Notes: generated by a model not told the origin, from the letters alone. DNA of 9,193 bases from Coriobacteriales bacterium (GCA_031268525.1 JAIRXA010000045.1:1-9193); one strand, 5' to 3'; shown: positions 1 to 6,241, counted from the first letter of the stretch. A program made the numbers and translations.

Positions 1-18
1 CGCGAGAGAAAGGTAACC

Positions 19-567
19 ATGATCAAGGCAATTGGCTTTCTGGAACTGAACAGTATCGCCAAAGGTATTGAGGTGGCAGACGCCATGCTCAAGGCGGCAC
101 GAGTCGAGATGTACCTCGCGACTCCCACCTGCCCGGGCAAGTACATCACCCTTGTTTATGGCGATATCGCCTCAGTGGAAAACGCTCTGAGGACGGGTAT
201 CCGGCTCGGCGGCGAAAACGTCGTCGACGATCTGGTGATACCGAATGTCGAAGAACAGATCTTCCCCGCCATCACGGGAACCTCCGAAATCGACCACCTT
301 GACGCGATCGGTGTTATCGAAAGCCTGTCGATGGCCTCACTGATCGTTGCCGCGGATGCCTCAACCAAGGAAGCTGACGTCAAAATCGTCGAAATACGTC
401 TGGGTTCGGGCATTGGCGGCAAGTCCTATGTCACCCTGACGGGCGATGTCGCCGATGTAAAGGCTGCCGTAGCAAGCGGGGTTGAGGCGATCAGGGACAG
501 CGGGAACATTGTCTACTTCACGGTTATCCCCGCCCCCCATGAGGACTTCAAGAAACTACTGCTGTAA
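19..567 (+). CDS. pduT: Tandem-BMC-domain shell protein, PduT type (Fe-S)
   Basis: 182 residues, matching the usual length of about 184 for PduT. Two BMC domains are in tandem: residues 1-90 (begins IKAIGFLELNSIAKGIE) and 95-182 (DAIGVIESLSMASLI, ending in VIPAPHEDF). Such proteins form pseudohexameric trimers in the microcompartment facet. The first domain carries Cys38 in the motif TCPGK, the position that in Salmonella PduT ligates a [4Fe-4S] cluster in the trimer pore, so electron transfer across the shell is the likely role (family knowledge). The second domain keeps the GIGGKSYV pore-loop region. The start is the ATG at 19, preceded by AAAGG at 8-12 with a 6-base spacer. eutQ follows after 40 bases, so this is probably an inner gene of a shell operon that began before the window. 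A general tandem BMC protein of another BMC type is the main alternative; the Cys38 match favours PduT. Confidence 0.9.
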   Translation: MIKAIGFLELNSIAKGIEVADAMLKAARVEMYLATPTCPGKYITLVYGDIASVENALRTGIRLGGENVVDDLVIPNVEEQIFPAITGTSEIDHLDAIGVIESLSMASLIVAADASTKEADVKIVEIRLGSGIGGKSYVTLTGDVADVKAAVASGVEAIRDSGNIVYFTVIPAPHEDFKKLLL

Positions 568-607
568 AGCTTATGAAAGAGCTTATAGGAAGATGGGAGG
601 TACTGAC

Positions 608-1102
608 GTGGACGAAGAGCTGGTCAAACAACTGAAGGTTCTGGTGCGCGAGGTCATCACCGAACAACTCGGCGAGCAGACTGGCGAGCAGGGTTTGCCG
701 GAGGGCCGTGCACCCCGACCCCTGGAGATCGGCAGGGATACGAGCGGCTTTGCCGTCATCGGGGGAACAAACGTCGACTATGAGGTCTTTGATACCGGCA
801 AGCCCGGCGACAAGGTCATGTTCCGTCAGCTGATGACCAGCGAGGAAAGTCCGAATCTTGCCTTCGGATTTCTCGATATCGAAGAGAGTTCCTTCGACTG
901 GTTTTTGGGCTATGACGAGGTGGATTACATCCTGCGTGGCACCTGGGAGATCACCATCGATGGCACGAAGTATGTCGGACACGCGGGCGACACGATGTTC
1001 ATCCCGAAGAATACGGCGGTGACCTTTGGCTCGCCCGACCACGCAACGGTGTTCTACACGGCCTACCCCGCTAACTGGGAAGAGCTGTGTGAAGAGCAAT
1101 AG
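608..1102 (+). CDS. eutQ: EutQ-type cupin protein, short form
   Basis: About 164 residues from the GTG at 608, chosen because GGAGG (596-600) lies 7 bases upstream; longer in-frame starts overlap pduT and would add unrelated residues. The C-terminal two thirds is a cupin barrel (YDEVDYILRGTWEITIDGT, then HAGDTMFIPKNTAVTFG, ending in TAYPANWEEL), as in EutQ. Salmonella EutQ is about 229 residues and has been reported to have acetate kinase activity; the present protein lacks most of that N-terminal region, as in shorter clostridial EutQ proteins. The N-terminus instead starts with an amphipathic-looking helix (EELVKQLKVLVREVITEQL) followed by a Gly/Glu/Pro linker, the layout of an encapsulation peptide that docks cargo to the shell (inference). 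It lies between two shell genes. The family call is firm; the enzymatic role of the short form is not shown by the sequence. Confidence 0.87.
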   Translation: MDEELVKQLKVLVREVITEQLGEQTGEQGLPEGRAPRPLEIGRDTSGFAVIGGTNVDYEVFDTGKPGDKVMFRQLMTSEESPNLAFGFLDIEESSFDWFLGYDEVDYILRGTWEITIDGTKYVGHAGDTMFIPKNTAVTFGSPDHATVFYTAYPANWEELCEEQ

Positions 1103-1187
1103 AATTGGCAGAAATTGGCAACAGGTAGAAAGCGGTAGCAGGGAGCACGTAGAAAGCAGCAGAGAGCACGTAGAAAGTAGCAGGTAG
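1103..1187 (+). repeat. Degenerate tandem repeat between eutQ and eutM
   Basis: Starting right after the eutQ stop, AATTGGCA occurs twice. Three imperfect units beginning GTAGAAAG then follow at 1125, 1149 and 1170 (spacing 24 and 21); the last two share AGCACGTAGAAAG. The units are purine-rich with many TAG triplets. No stable twin hairpin of the ANTAR kind was seen here. The related GTAGAAGC units after eutM suggest a common origin. Confidence 0.75.
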
Positions 1188-1213
1188 TGACACTTCGAGA
1201 AAGGAAGTAGAAC

Positions 1214-1498
1214 ATGGATAGCCAGATAGCTCTCGGAATGATCGAAACCAAGGGTCTGGTCGGCTCGATTGAGGCAGCAGACGCAATGGTCAAGGCGGCC
1301 AATGTCGTGCTCGTCGGCAAAGAACACGTCGGCGGCGGACTGGTCACCGTCATGGTGCGTGGCGATGTGGGGGCCGTCAAGGCTGCCACCGACGCCGGCG
1401 CCGCAGCGGCTGACCGCGTAGGCGAGCTCGTCTCCGTTCACGTCATCCCACGTCCCCATGCCGACGTGGAGAAGATCCTGCCGAAGCTGGCCAAGTAG
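1214..1498 (+). CDS. eutM: BMC hexameric shell protein, EutM/PduA family
   Basis: 94 residues forming a single BMC domain, the standard length for PduA/PduJ/EutM. It has ALGMIETKGLVGSIEAAD, then the pore loop HVGGGLVTVMVRGDV, and ends VHVIPRPHADVEKILPK. The GGG pore loop and the segment GELVSVHVIPRPH are as in EutM, while PduA has Ser in the pore (GSG) and a different segment, so EutM is the better label. It is the main building block of shell facets and its pore passes small substrates. AAGGA at 1201-1205 lies 8 bases before the ATG. Unusually, the gene is bracketed by short tandem repeats on both sides, and the last codons belong to the first unit of the downstream repeat. Confidence 0.93.
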   Translation: MDSQIALGMIETKGLVGSIEAADAMVKAANVVLVGKEHVGGGLVTVMVRGDVGAVKAATDAGAAAADRVGELVSVHVIPRPHADVEKILPKLAK

Positions 1499-1558
1499 AA
1501 GCTAGCCCGGTAGAAGCTGGCCAGGTAGAGTTAGCCAAGTAGAAGCTGGCCCGGTAGA
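1486..1558 (+). repeat. Five tandem 14-15 bp repeats overlapping the eutM stop
   Basis: Five consecutive units of 15, 15, 14, 15 and 14 bases start at 1486, 1501, 1516, 1530 and 1545, with consensus GCTGGCCMRGTAGAA. The first unit encodes the last residues and the TAG stop of eutM, so the array seems to have grown from the gene's own 3' end. The units carry repeated TAG triplets in changing frames, since the lengths alternate between 14 and 15. Confidence 0.88.
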
Positions 1559-1597
1559 TCTACAAAAGATACCACGGCCTGCCCGGCCCCATCTGAA

Positions 1598-1629
1598 GGG
1601 CACACGCTCAGCTCAAAGATCGTGTGCCC
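1598..1629 (+). promoter_or_regulatory. Hairpin just upstream of the eutS ribosome binding site
   Basis: GGGCACACG (1598-1606) pairs perfectly with CGTGTGCCC (1621-1629) around a 14-base loop. It ends 8 bases before AAGGA (1638-1642), the eutS Shine-Dalgarno. No T tract follows, so it is not an intrinsic terminator. It could be an mRNA processing or stability element separating the shell genes from eutSPVW, or a translational control element. The function is inference only. Confidence 0.55.
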
Positions 1630-1650
1630 ACGTACGTAAGGACGCCCATT

Positions 1651-2001
1651 ATGCCCGAAGACGCACATCTCCAGCGCGTCATACAGGAGTATGTTCCTGG
1701 TAAACAGGTAACGCTGGCACATATCATCGTCAATCCGGACGACAGCATCTATCGCAAGCTCGGGCTTGACGAGAATGCTTCATCCATCGGCATTCTCACG
1801 ATTACCCCGAGCGAAGGCGCGATCATCGCGGCGGATGTCGCCTTGAAGGCTGGAGACGTGCAGATCGGCTACATCGACCGCTTCAACGGCTCACTGGTCA
1901 TCACCGGCGACGTCGCCTCGGTGGATGCGTCGGTTCGTGCGGTGCTTGAGCAGTTACAGAAACTGCAGGGCATGGCAATTCCCGAGGTGACCAGAACGTA
2001 A
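1651..2001 (+). CDS. eutS: EutS/PduU circularly permuted BMC shell protein
   Basis: 116 residues from the ATG at 1651, the same length as PduU. This start has AAGGA 8 bases upstream (1638-1642); an in-frame GTG at 1624 would add nine residues inside the hairpin and is not supported. The sequence carries the family hallmark VIQEYVPGKQVTLAH near the N-terminus, ILTITPSEGAIIAADVALK and YIDRFNGSLVITGDV, and ends VTRT as PduU does. These proteins have a circularly permuted BMC fold whose N-terminal segment forms a beta-barrel that caps the hexamer pore. Its stop overlaps the eutP start by one base (TAATG), so the two are translationally coupled. PduU and EutS are close relatives; the eut neighbours decide the name. 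Confidence 0.94.
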   Translation: MPEDAHLQRVIQEYVPGKQVTLAHIIVNPDDSIYRKLGLDENASSIGILTITPSEGAIIAADVALKAGDVQIGYIDRFNGSLVITGDVASVDASVRAVLEQLQKLQGMAIPEVTRT

Positions 2002-2432
2002 TGCCCAAGGCGATGTTCATTGGCGCGTCGGGTTGCGGTAAGACGACCCTTTACCAACGGCTCTATGACCTTCCCTTAAACTTCAGTAAGACACAGGCGC
2101 TGGAGTTCAACGGACAGATCATCGATACCCCCGGAGAGTATCTGGAGAACCGCAGCTACTACTCGGCCTTGCTCGTCACCTCGATGGAGGTCGAACTTGT
2201 AGCGCTGGTCATGGACTGCACCGACACCCAGACGGTCTTTCCCCCAGGGTTCGCGCGCATGTTCACACGACCAGCCGTCGGCATCGTCACAAAGATCGAT
2301 CTGCTCGACGAAAACGCGAAAAGCTCGTATGCTGAGGACTCGCTGAGGCTGGCGGGCGTAGAACGCCTGATACGTACCAGTGCCTATGCGTTGGTCGGCA
2401 TCGAGGAATTGAAGGGACTGCTGGGTCTGTGA
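2001..2432 (+). CDS. eutP: EutP/PduV-type small GTPase
   Basis: 143 residues, the normal size for EutP/PduV. G-domain motifs are visible: the P-loop GASGCGKT (residues 8-15), DTPGE (42-46) and TKID (97-100), with RTSAY near 124 as the likely G5 loop. Members are Ras-like P-loop NTPases; Salmonella EutP has been described as an acetate kinase, and PduV associates with the outside of the microcompartment. The ATG overlaps the eutS stop by one base and the stop (TGA 2430-2432) overlaps the eutV GTG by four, so expression is tied to both. No key motif is missing. Confidence 0.93.
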   Translation: MPKAMFIGASGCGKTTLYQRLYDLPLNFSKTQALEFNGQIIDTPGEYLENRSYYSALLVTSMEVELVALVMDCTDTQTVFPPGFARMFTRPAVGIVTKIDLLDENAKSSYAEDSLRLAGVERLIRTSAYALVGIEELKGLLGL

Positions 2433-3064
2433 AGCTTGTTATCGTAGAAGACAGTCAGATCATCCGTCTGGATTGTCGGCAAATGCTTGAGCTGGCGGGT
2501 TTTGAGGTGCTCGGCGAGGGCTCCGATGGACTCGATGCTATCAACCTCTGCAAATGGCTGCACCCCGATGTCGCCCTGCTCGACATCGAGATGCCCAACC
2601 TCGATGGCATCAGTGCCGCAAGGCAGATACTCGCGGATAAAAGCTGTCATGCCATTGTTTTTCTCACGGCCTATTTTGAGGACAAGCTGATCCGCGAGGC
2701 CATGGAGCTCGGCGCTTTTGGCTATCTGGTCAAACCCCTTGACGAGAAGACCCTCGTTTCGACGATCCAGGTCGCCTACGCCAAATCGCTTGAGAGCAAG
2801 GATCTTGAGGAGCGACTCGACGAGCTCGCTCAGAAACTCGAGGACCGCAAGGTCATCGAGCGAGCCAAGGGCCTGTTGATGAAACGCGATGGTATCGACG
2901 AAGACGCCGCCTACTCCCTGCTGCGTACCCTGAGCATGGAAAAGCGTTGTTCCATTCGCCGCATCGCCGACCTGCTGATCACCGGCCTCGAAGGCGCTCG
3001 ACCCGAAAGCGCTCGGCCCGAAAGCGCTCGACCCGAAGGCAGGCGGGAGGGCAGTCGGCAATGA
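2429..3064 (+). CDS. eutV: EutV: response regulator with ANTAR RNA-binding output domain
   Basis: 211 residues starting at the GTG in the overlap GTGA with eutP. The receiver domain (1-120) has acidic residues E7/D8, phospho-acceptor D52 (ALLDIEMPNLDG), T80 and K102. A coiled-coil linker (about 120-140) leads to an ANTAR domain (about 130-187) with VIERAKGLLMKRDGIDEDAAY and the conserved IRRIADLLI helix. In Enterococcus and Listeria, phosphorylated EutV dimers bind twin hexaloop hairpins in eut leaders and prevent termination. A matching leader lies before eutA in this window. The C-terminal 24 residues are a low-complexity Arg/Pro/Glu tail made by an exact 15-bp tandem repeat, not part of the ANTAR fold; it also carries the ribosome binding site of eutW. 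The stop overlaps eutW by four bases (ATGA). Confidence 0.94.
   Translation: MKLVIVEDSQIIRLDCRQMLELAGFEVLGEGSDGLDAINLCKWLHPDVALLDIEMPNLDGISAARQILADKSCHAIVFLTAYFEDKLIREAMELGAFGYLVKPLDEKTLVSTIQVAYAKSLESKDLEERLDELAQKLEDRKVIERAKGLLMKRDGIDEDAAYSLLRTLSMEKRCSIRRIADLLITGLEGARPESARPESARPEGRREGSRQ
2993..3037 (+). repeat. Three 15-bp tandem repeats in the 3' end of eutV
   Basis: Three units start at 2993, 3008 and 3023, consensus RGCGCTCGRCCCGAA, differing at two positions only. In frame they encode ARPE-type pentapeptides (GARPE, SARPE, SARPE). Because the unit is a multiple of three the frame is kept. The downstream GGGAGG (3045-3050) is the eutW ribosome binding site, 10 bases before its ATG. Confidence 0.9.
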
Positions 3065-4542
3065 TTGAGGATCGCGAGCGGATTTTCATCGAGCACAGCT
3101 GCCGGGACTATGGCAAACTCAACGACACATCCATAGGAGTCATCCTCGATGTCGCGAAGATGCTCGACCTGTTCAGCCATATCAGCGACTACGAAGCTTT
3201 CATCGACATCAAGGTCACCAACGATGACCTGATGTTCGTTGTCGCCGAGCATCTGACCGAGAAGTCCTACTACGAATATTCCTATCTGGGCGATTTTATC
3301 TACCGCGAAAACGAGCCTGCGGTCTTTGAGGCCTGGGAGACGGGCGCGGTCGCCGAGTCCATCGGTATCAGCATCAACAAGAGCAACGGTGGCAAGATCA
3401 TCACGAATCAACGCGCCATTCCCATCCGCAGTGGTCAGGAAGTCGTCGCGATCCTCATTCTGGAGAAATCCATCGACATCAACGGCGAAAAACCCGCGCC
3501 GACGCTCGCACGCTCCAGCCAGATATCCGACATCATGCTCATGCTGATGGAGGTCGTGAGCACCACGCTCGACCTGCAGATACATGAAGGCGTGATGTTT
3601 TTTGATCACGAGGGCAAGCTGCTCTACGCAAACAAGTACAGCGAGGATCTCTATCGGAGTTTTGGCTATACCTCGATCCTCGATCGCCATTTCGATGTGC
3701 TCAATCTCACGTCGAGACCCTTTGCCGATCTGCTGGAAGCCTTCGCGCGTGAGCACTCACCTACCTTTGAGGTCAGTTTCTTCTCCGAGGAAACCGTCGT
3801 GGTTGGTTCGCGTTGGTTTCGCATTCGCTTCGCGGTGCTGGCAAGCCTGTCTTCCGTCGTCATCATGTTCGTTGACGACATCACGCAGACCAAGCGCTTT
3901 GAGAACGGCAACAAGGGCTATCTGGTCACAAACCGCGAAATGCAGCATCGCATCAAGAACAACCTGATGACGGTAGCCTCACTGCTGCGTCTGCAGGCGC
4001 GCCAATGCGACAACGATCAGGCGCGCGAGATCATCGACCTCGGCGTGAACCGCATCCTGTCCATCTCGGCGACCTTTGAGTTGCTTGCACGTGGGGACAG
4101 CACGGCGGTGCCTGTGCTCGATGTTCTGCGCAGCATTCGCGACAACCACATGGCCCAGGTTGCGAACACGGGGCTCGACCTGCAGATCACCGTCTCCGGC
4201 GAGGACTTTCTCCTGAACAGCGAGAAATCGACGACCCTCGGTCTGGTGGTCAACGAGCTGGTACAGAACGCTGTCAAGCATGCCTTCGTCGGTCGCGACC
4301 GGGGCGTGGTCGAGATATCAACCGCCAGCGACGGCGGGGCTCAGATCGTCCGCGTGCGCGACGATGGTATCGGCTTCGATACCGAAGTGGAGCCGGACGG
4401 CGGCTTTGGCCTGACCATCATCAAGGGCTTGGTGCTCGAAAGCCTCCACGGTAGGGTCACCATCGAGTCCAACGAGAGCGGTACGACGGTTTCGCTGGCG
4501 TTTCGCCAGATCGATGAGGGTCGGCGCGAAGCTCGGCGCTGA
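3061..4542 (+). CDS. eutW: EutW: sensor histidine kinase (HisKA_2/HWE type)
   Basis: 493 residues from the ATG that overlaps the eutV stop; GGGAGG at 3045-3050 supports it, and a longer reading of the frame would run through eutV. No membrane segment is apparent, so it is a soluble sensor. The N-terminal 150 residues look like the EutW sensor region; about 165-275 is PAS-like (VMFFDHEGKLLYANKYSEDLY through VIMFVDDITQTKRFE). The dimerisation and phosphotransfer helix carries His296 (EMQHRIKNNLMTVASLL), of the HisKA_2 class. The ATPase domain has the N-box NELVQNAVKHAF (N398, N403), the G1 box DDGIGFD (from D434) and the G2 region GGFGLTII. EutW homologues sense ethanolamine and phosphorylate EutV. 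It is the last gene of the coupled eutSPVW set; a large inverted repeat follows. Confidence 0.94.
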   Translation: MIEDRERIFIEHSCRDYGKLNDTSIGVILDVAKMLDLFSHISDYEAFIDIKVTNDDLMFVVAEHLTEKSYYEYSYLGDFIYRENEPAVFEAWETGAVAESIGISINKSNGGKIITNQRAIPIRSGQEVVAILILEKSIDINGEKPAPTLARSSQISDIMLMLMEVVSTTLDLQIHEGVMFFDHEGKLLYANKYSEDLYRSFGYTSILDRHFDVLNLTSRPFADLLEAFAREHSPTFEVSFFSEETVVVGSRWFRIRFAVLASLSSVVIMFVDDITQTKRFENGNKGYLVTNREMQHRIKNNLMTVASLLRLQARQCDNDQAREIIDLGVNRILSISATFELLARGDSTAVPVLDVLRSIRDNHMAQVANTGLDLQITVSGEDFLLNSEKSTTLGLVVNELVQNAVKHAFVGRDRGVVEISTASDGGAQIVRVRDDGIGFDTEVEPDGGFGLTIIKGLVLESLHGRVTIESNESGTTVSLAFRQIDEGRREARR

Positions 4543-4570
4543 GTGTCGCGTGAGAGTCGGCGAGGCAAGA

Positions 4571-4718
4571 CAAAAGGAACACAAAAGGGACGGAACACAA
4601 AAGGGACGGGGTATTTTGTGTTAGCATTATAAAAGTACGGCGCTGAATCGCACAACTCCCTTTCCTGACACAAAATACCCCGTCCCTTTTGTGTTCCCCC
4701 CTTTTGTGTTCCTTTTGT
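4571..4718. repeat. Large inverted repeat after eutW (REP/MITE-like, possible terminator)
   Basis: Two arms of about 54 bases (4571-4624 and 4665-4718) are near-perfect reverse complements, with one substitution at the tip and a single-base indel plus a neighbouring change. They surround a 40-base centre. Each arm itself contains the tandem motif GGAACACAAAAGG(GAC), so arms are repeats of repeats; the inner end is GGGGTATTTTGTGT. The RNA would form a very long hairpin that could end eutW transcription, but no clean T tract follows. The arms resemble dispersed palindromic repeats rather than a simple terminator. No ORF is present in it. Confidence 0.88.
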
Positions 4719-4748
4719 GTTCCCACAGACTAACCACCTATCGCGACT

Positions 4749-4982
4749 TTGTTGATCACCTCGCCGGCCAGAAAACTCGTGTATCATGTCAACAAGTTCT
4801 CGTGGGCGCTCATGGCAACAGGGGTTTGCGGAATCGTCATTGGCGCCATCACGAGGGATAATGCCCCCATAGCTCTGATAGCCTTTATGTTCATCCCTGG
4901 TATCGTTGGAGTGGCGATACGCCTTATCTCCTACATTGTATGGAGAGGCATGGATGTAGCAGACACGCTGAAAAAGAAATGA
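4749..4982 (+). CDS. Small hypothetical membrane protein (two TM segments)
   Basis: Up to 77 residues ending in the basic tail TLKKK. Two hydrophobic segments are visible: about residues 18-34 (SWALMATGVCGIVIGAI) and 41-63 (IALIAFMFIPGIVGVAIRLISY). The start is not clear: the longest reading begins at a TTG (4749) without a Shine-Dalgarno; a GTG at 4779 and an ATG at 4812 are in frame, but neither has a good site. The family is not recognised. It is followed after 30 bases by another membrane protein on the same strand, so the two may form a small operon. It is unrelated to eut functions as far as can be seen. Confidence 0.55.
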   Translation: MLITSPARKLVYHVNKFSWALMATGVCGIVIGAITRDNAPIALIAFMFIPGIVGVAIRLISYIVWRGMDVADTLKKK

Positions 4983-5012
4983 GGGGAAGTCGATGATTAA
5001 AGGGAGGGAATG

Positions 5013-5582
5013 ATGATTGAGTTTCTGGTTGCAGCCGCGGTGGCATTCGGCCTCTGTTGGGTATGGGTAGGTGGCTACATTGCCGATTTTTTCATCTGGA
5101 TCATCTCAAAGCTGACGCCGGATACTTCCGATGAGAAGCTTATCGCCTTCGTCGCTGCAGGTATCTTTCTAATCATCGGTATTATTGCGGCCGTCACCCA
5201 GGGTCAGGAGAGCGGTGCGATTATCGGTGGCGCCATCGTGGGTGTCGGTGCCTATGTTGCCGTCCGGCTACCAGGCAAAATCCGTGTAAAGCGCGAGAAT
5301 AAAGCCGCAAAATCTGCGGCCCGTGCGGAGCAGGCCAATCTACAGACCGCGCAGCCCCTGCAAGCCGCTCCAACCATGCAATTCGGGCAGCCTGCGCAAG
5401 CTGTTTCGCCCCTGCAGGCCGGGCAACCCGTGCAGGCCGCTCCGCCCTCACACTTCGTTCCGCCCGGGCAAGCTGCTCCGCCCACACAATTCACTCCGCC
5501 CGTGCAGGCATCCATCCCTTTGGTGCCCGGCCAGACACAAGCCCCTGTCAGCCCAAGCGGCTATCCGACGGACAGGCAGTGA
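5013..5582 (+). CDS. Hypothetical membrane protein with Pro/Gln/Ala hexapeptide-repeat tail
   Basis: About 189 residues. Of two adjacent ATGs (5010, 5013) the second is placed better, 5 bases after GGGAGG (5002-5007). The N-terminal 95 residues are hydrophobic with three likely membrane segments: IEFLVAAAVAFGLCWVWVGG, then LIAFVAAGIFLIIGIIAAV, then GAIIGGAIVGVGAYVAV. A short basic stretch (KIRVKRENKAAKSAARAEQ) follows, probably cytoplasmic. From residue 114 on comes a repetitive tail of six-residue units (see the repeat entry). The function is unknown; the tail could be a disordered interaction arm. It is not related to BMC proteins. Confidence 0.72.
   Translation: MIEFLVAAAVAFGLCWVWVGGYIADFFIWIISKLTPDTSDEKLIAFVAAGIFLIIGIIAAVTQGQESGAIIGGAIVGVGAYVAVRLPGKIRVKRENKAAKSAARAEQANLQTAQPLQAAPTMQFGQPAQAVSPLQAGQPVQAAPPSHFVPPGQAAPPTQFTPPVQASIPLVPGQTQAPVSPSGYPTDRQ
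5352..5531 (+). repeat. In-frame 18-bp tandem repeat encoding hexapeptides
   Basis: Ten successive 18-bp units encode hexapeptides QPLQAA, PTMQFG, QPAQAV, SPLQAG, QPVQAA, PPSHFV, PPGQAA, PPTQFT, PPVQAS and IPLVPG. Units of the form xPxQAx are interspersed with P(T/P)xQFx units, which suggests some duplication at the 36-bp level. Copy number could vary between strains. Confidence 0.85.
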
Positions 5583-5620
5583 AGAGAGAGACAAAAGGCA
5601 ATGAGTAGGAGGTTTGGAGA

Positions 5621-6013
5621 ATGAAGAGAATAGTCGTCAGGCTGACCGCACTATCAATCATCATGGCACTCACCCTTACGCTGACTTCGTGTAGTGGTGG
5701 GCTGAGCGGCACCTATTACGCGTACGACGAGGTCTCGGCCACCTTCTATGGAGAGAAGATAGACTCGATTACCTTTGAATCTTTTGGTGAAGCGGAGATG
5801 AGGACGTACGGCCCCGCCGGACTTACCACCTGGAAGGACTGTACATACACCCTGAGCAACGGCGGCAGCAGCATCACCATCCTTGCAGAGTGGAATTATA
5901 CCGACAGGCATGAAGAAACGTACTCATTCAGCAGGTCATCTGACACCATCTTCATTGACGGCCGCGAGTTCGGTACTTTAAGAGGCGTGGGCTCGGGTCC
6001 TATTCCCTCTTAG
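5621..6013 (+). CDS. Hypothetical lipoprotein
   Basis: 130 residues starting at an ATG with a full AGGAGG (5607-5612) 8 bases upstream. The N-terminus is a lipoprotein signal peptide: a basic start (MKRIVVR), a hydrophobic core, then the lipobox LTSC with Cys24 as the lipidated residue. The mature part (about 106 residues) is rich in Thr, Ser, Gly and aromatic residues with alternating patterns suggesting a beta-rich domain (GTYYAYDEVSATFYG, ITFESFGEAEMRTYG, TDRHEETYSFSRSSDTIFIDG). This resembles small secreted proteins of Gram-positive gut bacteria that score substitution-like beta strands, but no family is identified. It lies 38 bases after the repeat-tailed membrane protein and may be co-transcribed. 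Confidence 0.83.
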   Translation: MKRIVVRLTALSIIMALTLTLTSCSGGLSGTYYAYDEVSATFYGEKIDSITFESFGEAEMRTYGPAGLTTWKDCTYTLSNGGSSITILAEWNYTDRHEETYSFSRSSDTIFIDGREFGTLRGVGSGPIPS

Positions 6014-6098
6014 GTGACCCTGCTGGATGCCACACGGTCGATAACCGAGCCAAGCCGAAGCATCGAAACGAGGACGTCAGGCTGAATAAGACGAGAGA

Positions 6099-6171
6099 CG
6101 GTGGGCGAACATCAGTCCGCCCACCGGAGCACGTAAATCCTCTCTCCTGCGCGGGCGGTCAAAGCCCGCCC
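6099..6171. repeat. Two GC-rich palindromes downstream of the lipoprotein gene
   Basis: The gap 6014-6327 contains no convincing gene. First hairpin: CGGTGGGCG (6099-6107) pairs with CGCCCACCG (6118-6126), loop of 10. Second: GCGGGC (6151-6156) with GCCCGC (6164-6169), loop GGTCAAA, which can also pair one register over. Neither is followed by a T tract. They resemble dispersed REP-like palindromes rather than terminators. Confidence 0.65.
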
Positions 6172-6196
6172 CTACGAGCGAATGCACGACTACCGA

Positions 6197-6223
6197 GACA
6201 AAAGGCAATCGACACCCTTTGTC
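6197..6223. repeat. GACAAAAGG palindrome
   Basis: GACAAAAGG (6197-6205) pairs with CCCTTTGTC (6215-6223) with one mismatch and a 9-base loop. The 15-base string GAGACAAAAGGCAAT at 6195-6209 occurs again exactly at 5588-5602, just before the lipoprotein gene, and related AGACAAAAGS strings lie at 4568 and 7252. Confidence 0.7.
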
Positions 6224-6241
6224 CCGGGACATAAAAACGAA

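Noticed and set aside
1103..1213. Possible ANTAR hairpins upstream of eutM
   Set aside because: AGCAGGGAGC-like strings are suggestive, but no paired stem with a hexaloop, no second hairpin and no terminator could be built.
548..1459. 303-codon open frame on the minus strand over eutQ and eutM
   Set aside because: It is antisense to two well-recognised genes, shows Leu/Ser-rich low-complexity stretches from the repeat region, and has no family resemblance.
1486..1558. CRISPR array
   Set aside because: The units are contiguous, 14-15 bases long and lack unique spacers; no cas gene is present.
2384..3756. Long minus-strand open frames (2384-3061 and 2911-3756) over eutV and eutW
   Set aside because: They are shadows caused by the codon bias of the plus-strand genes; the plus frames carry complete domain motifs.
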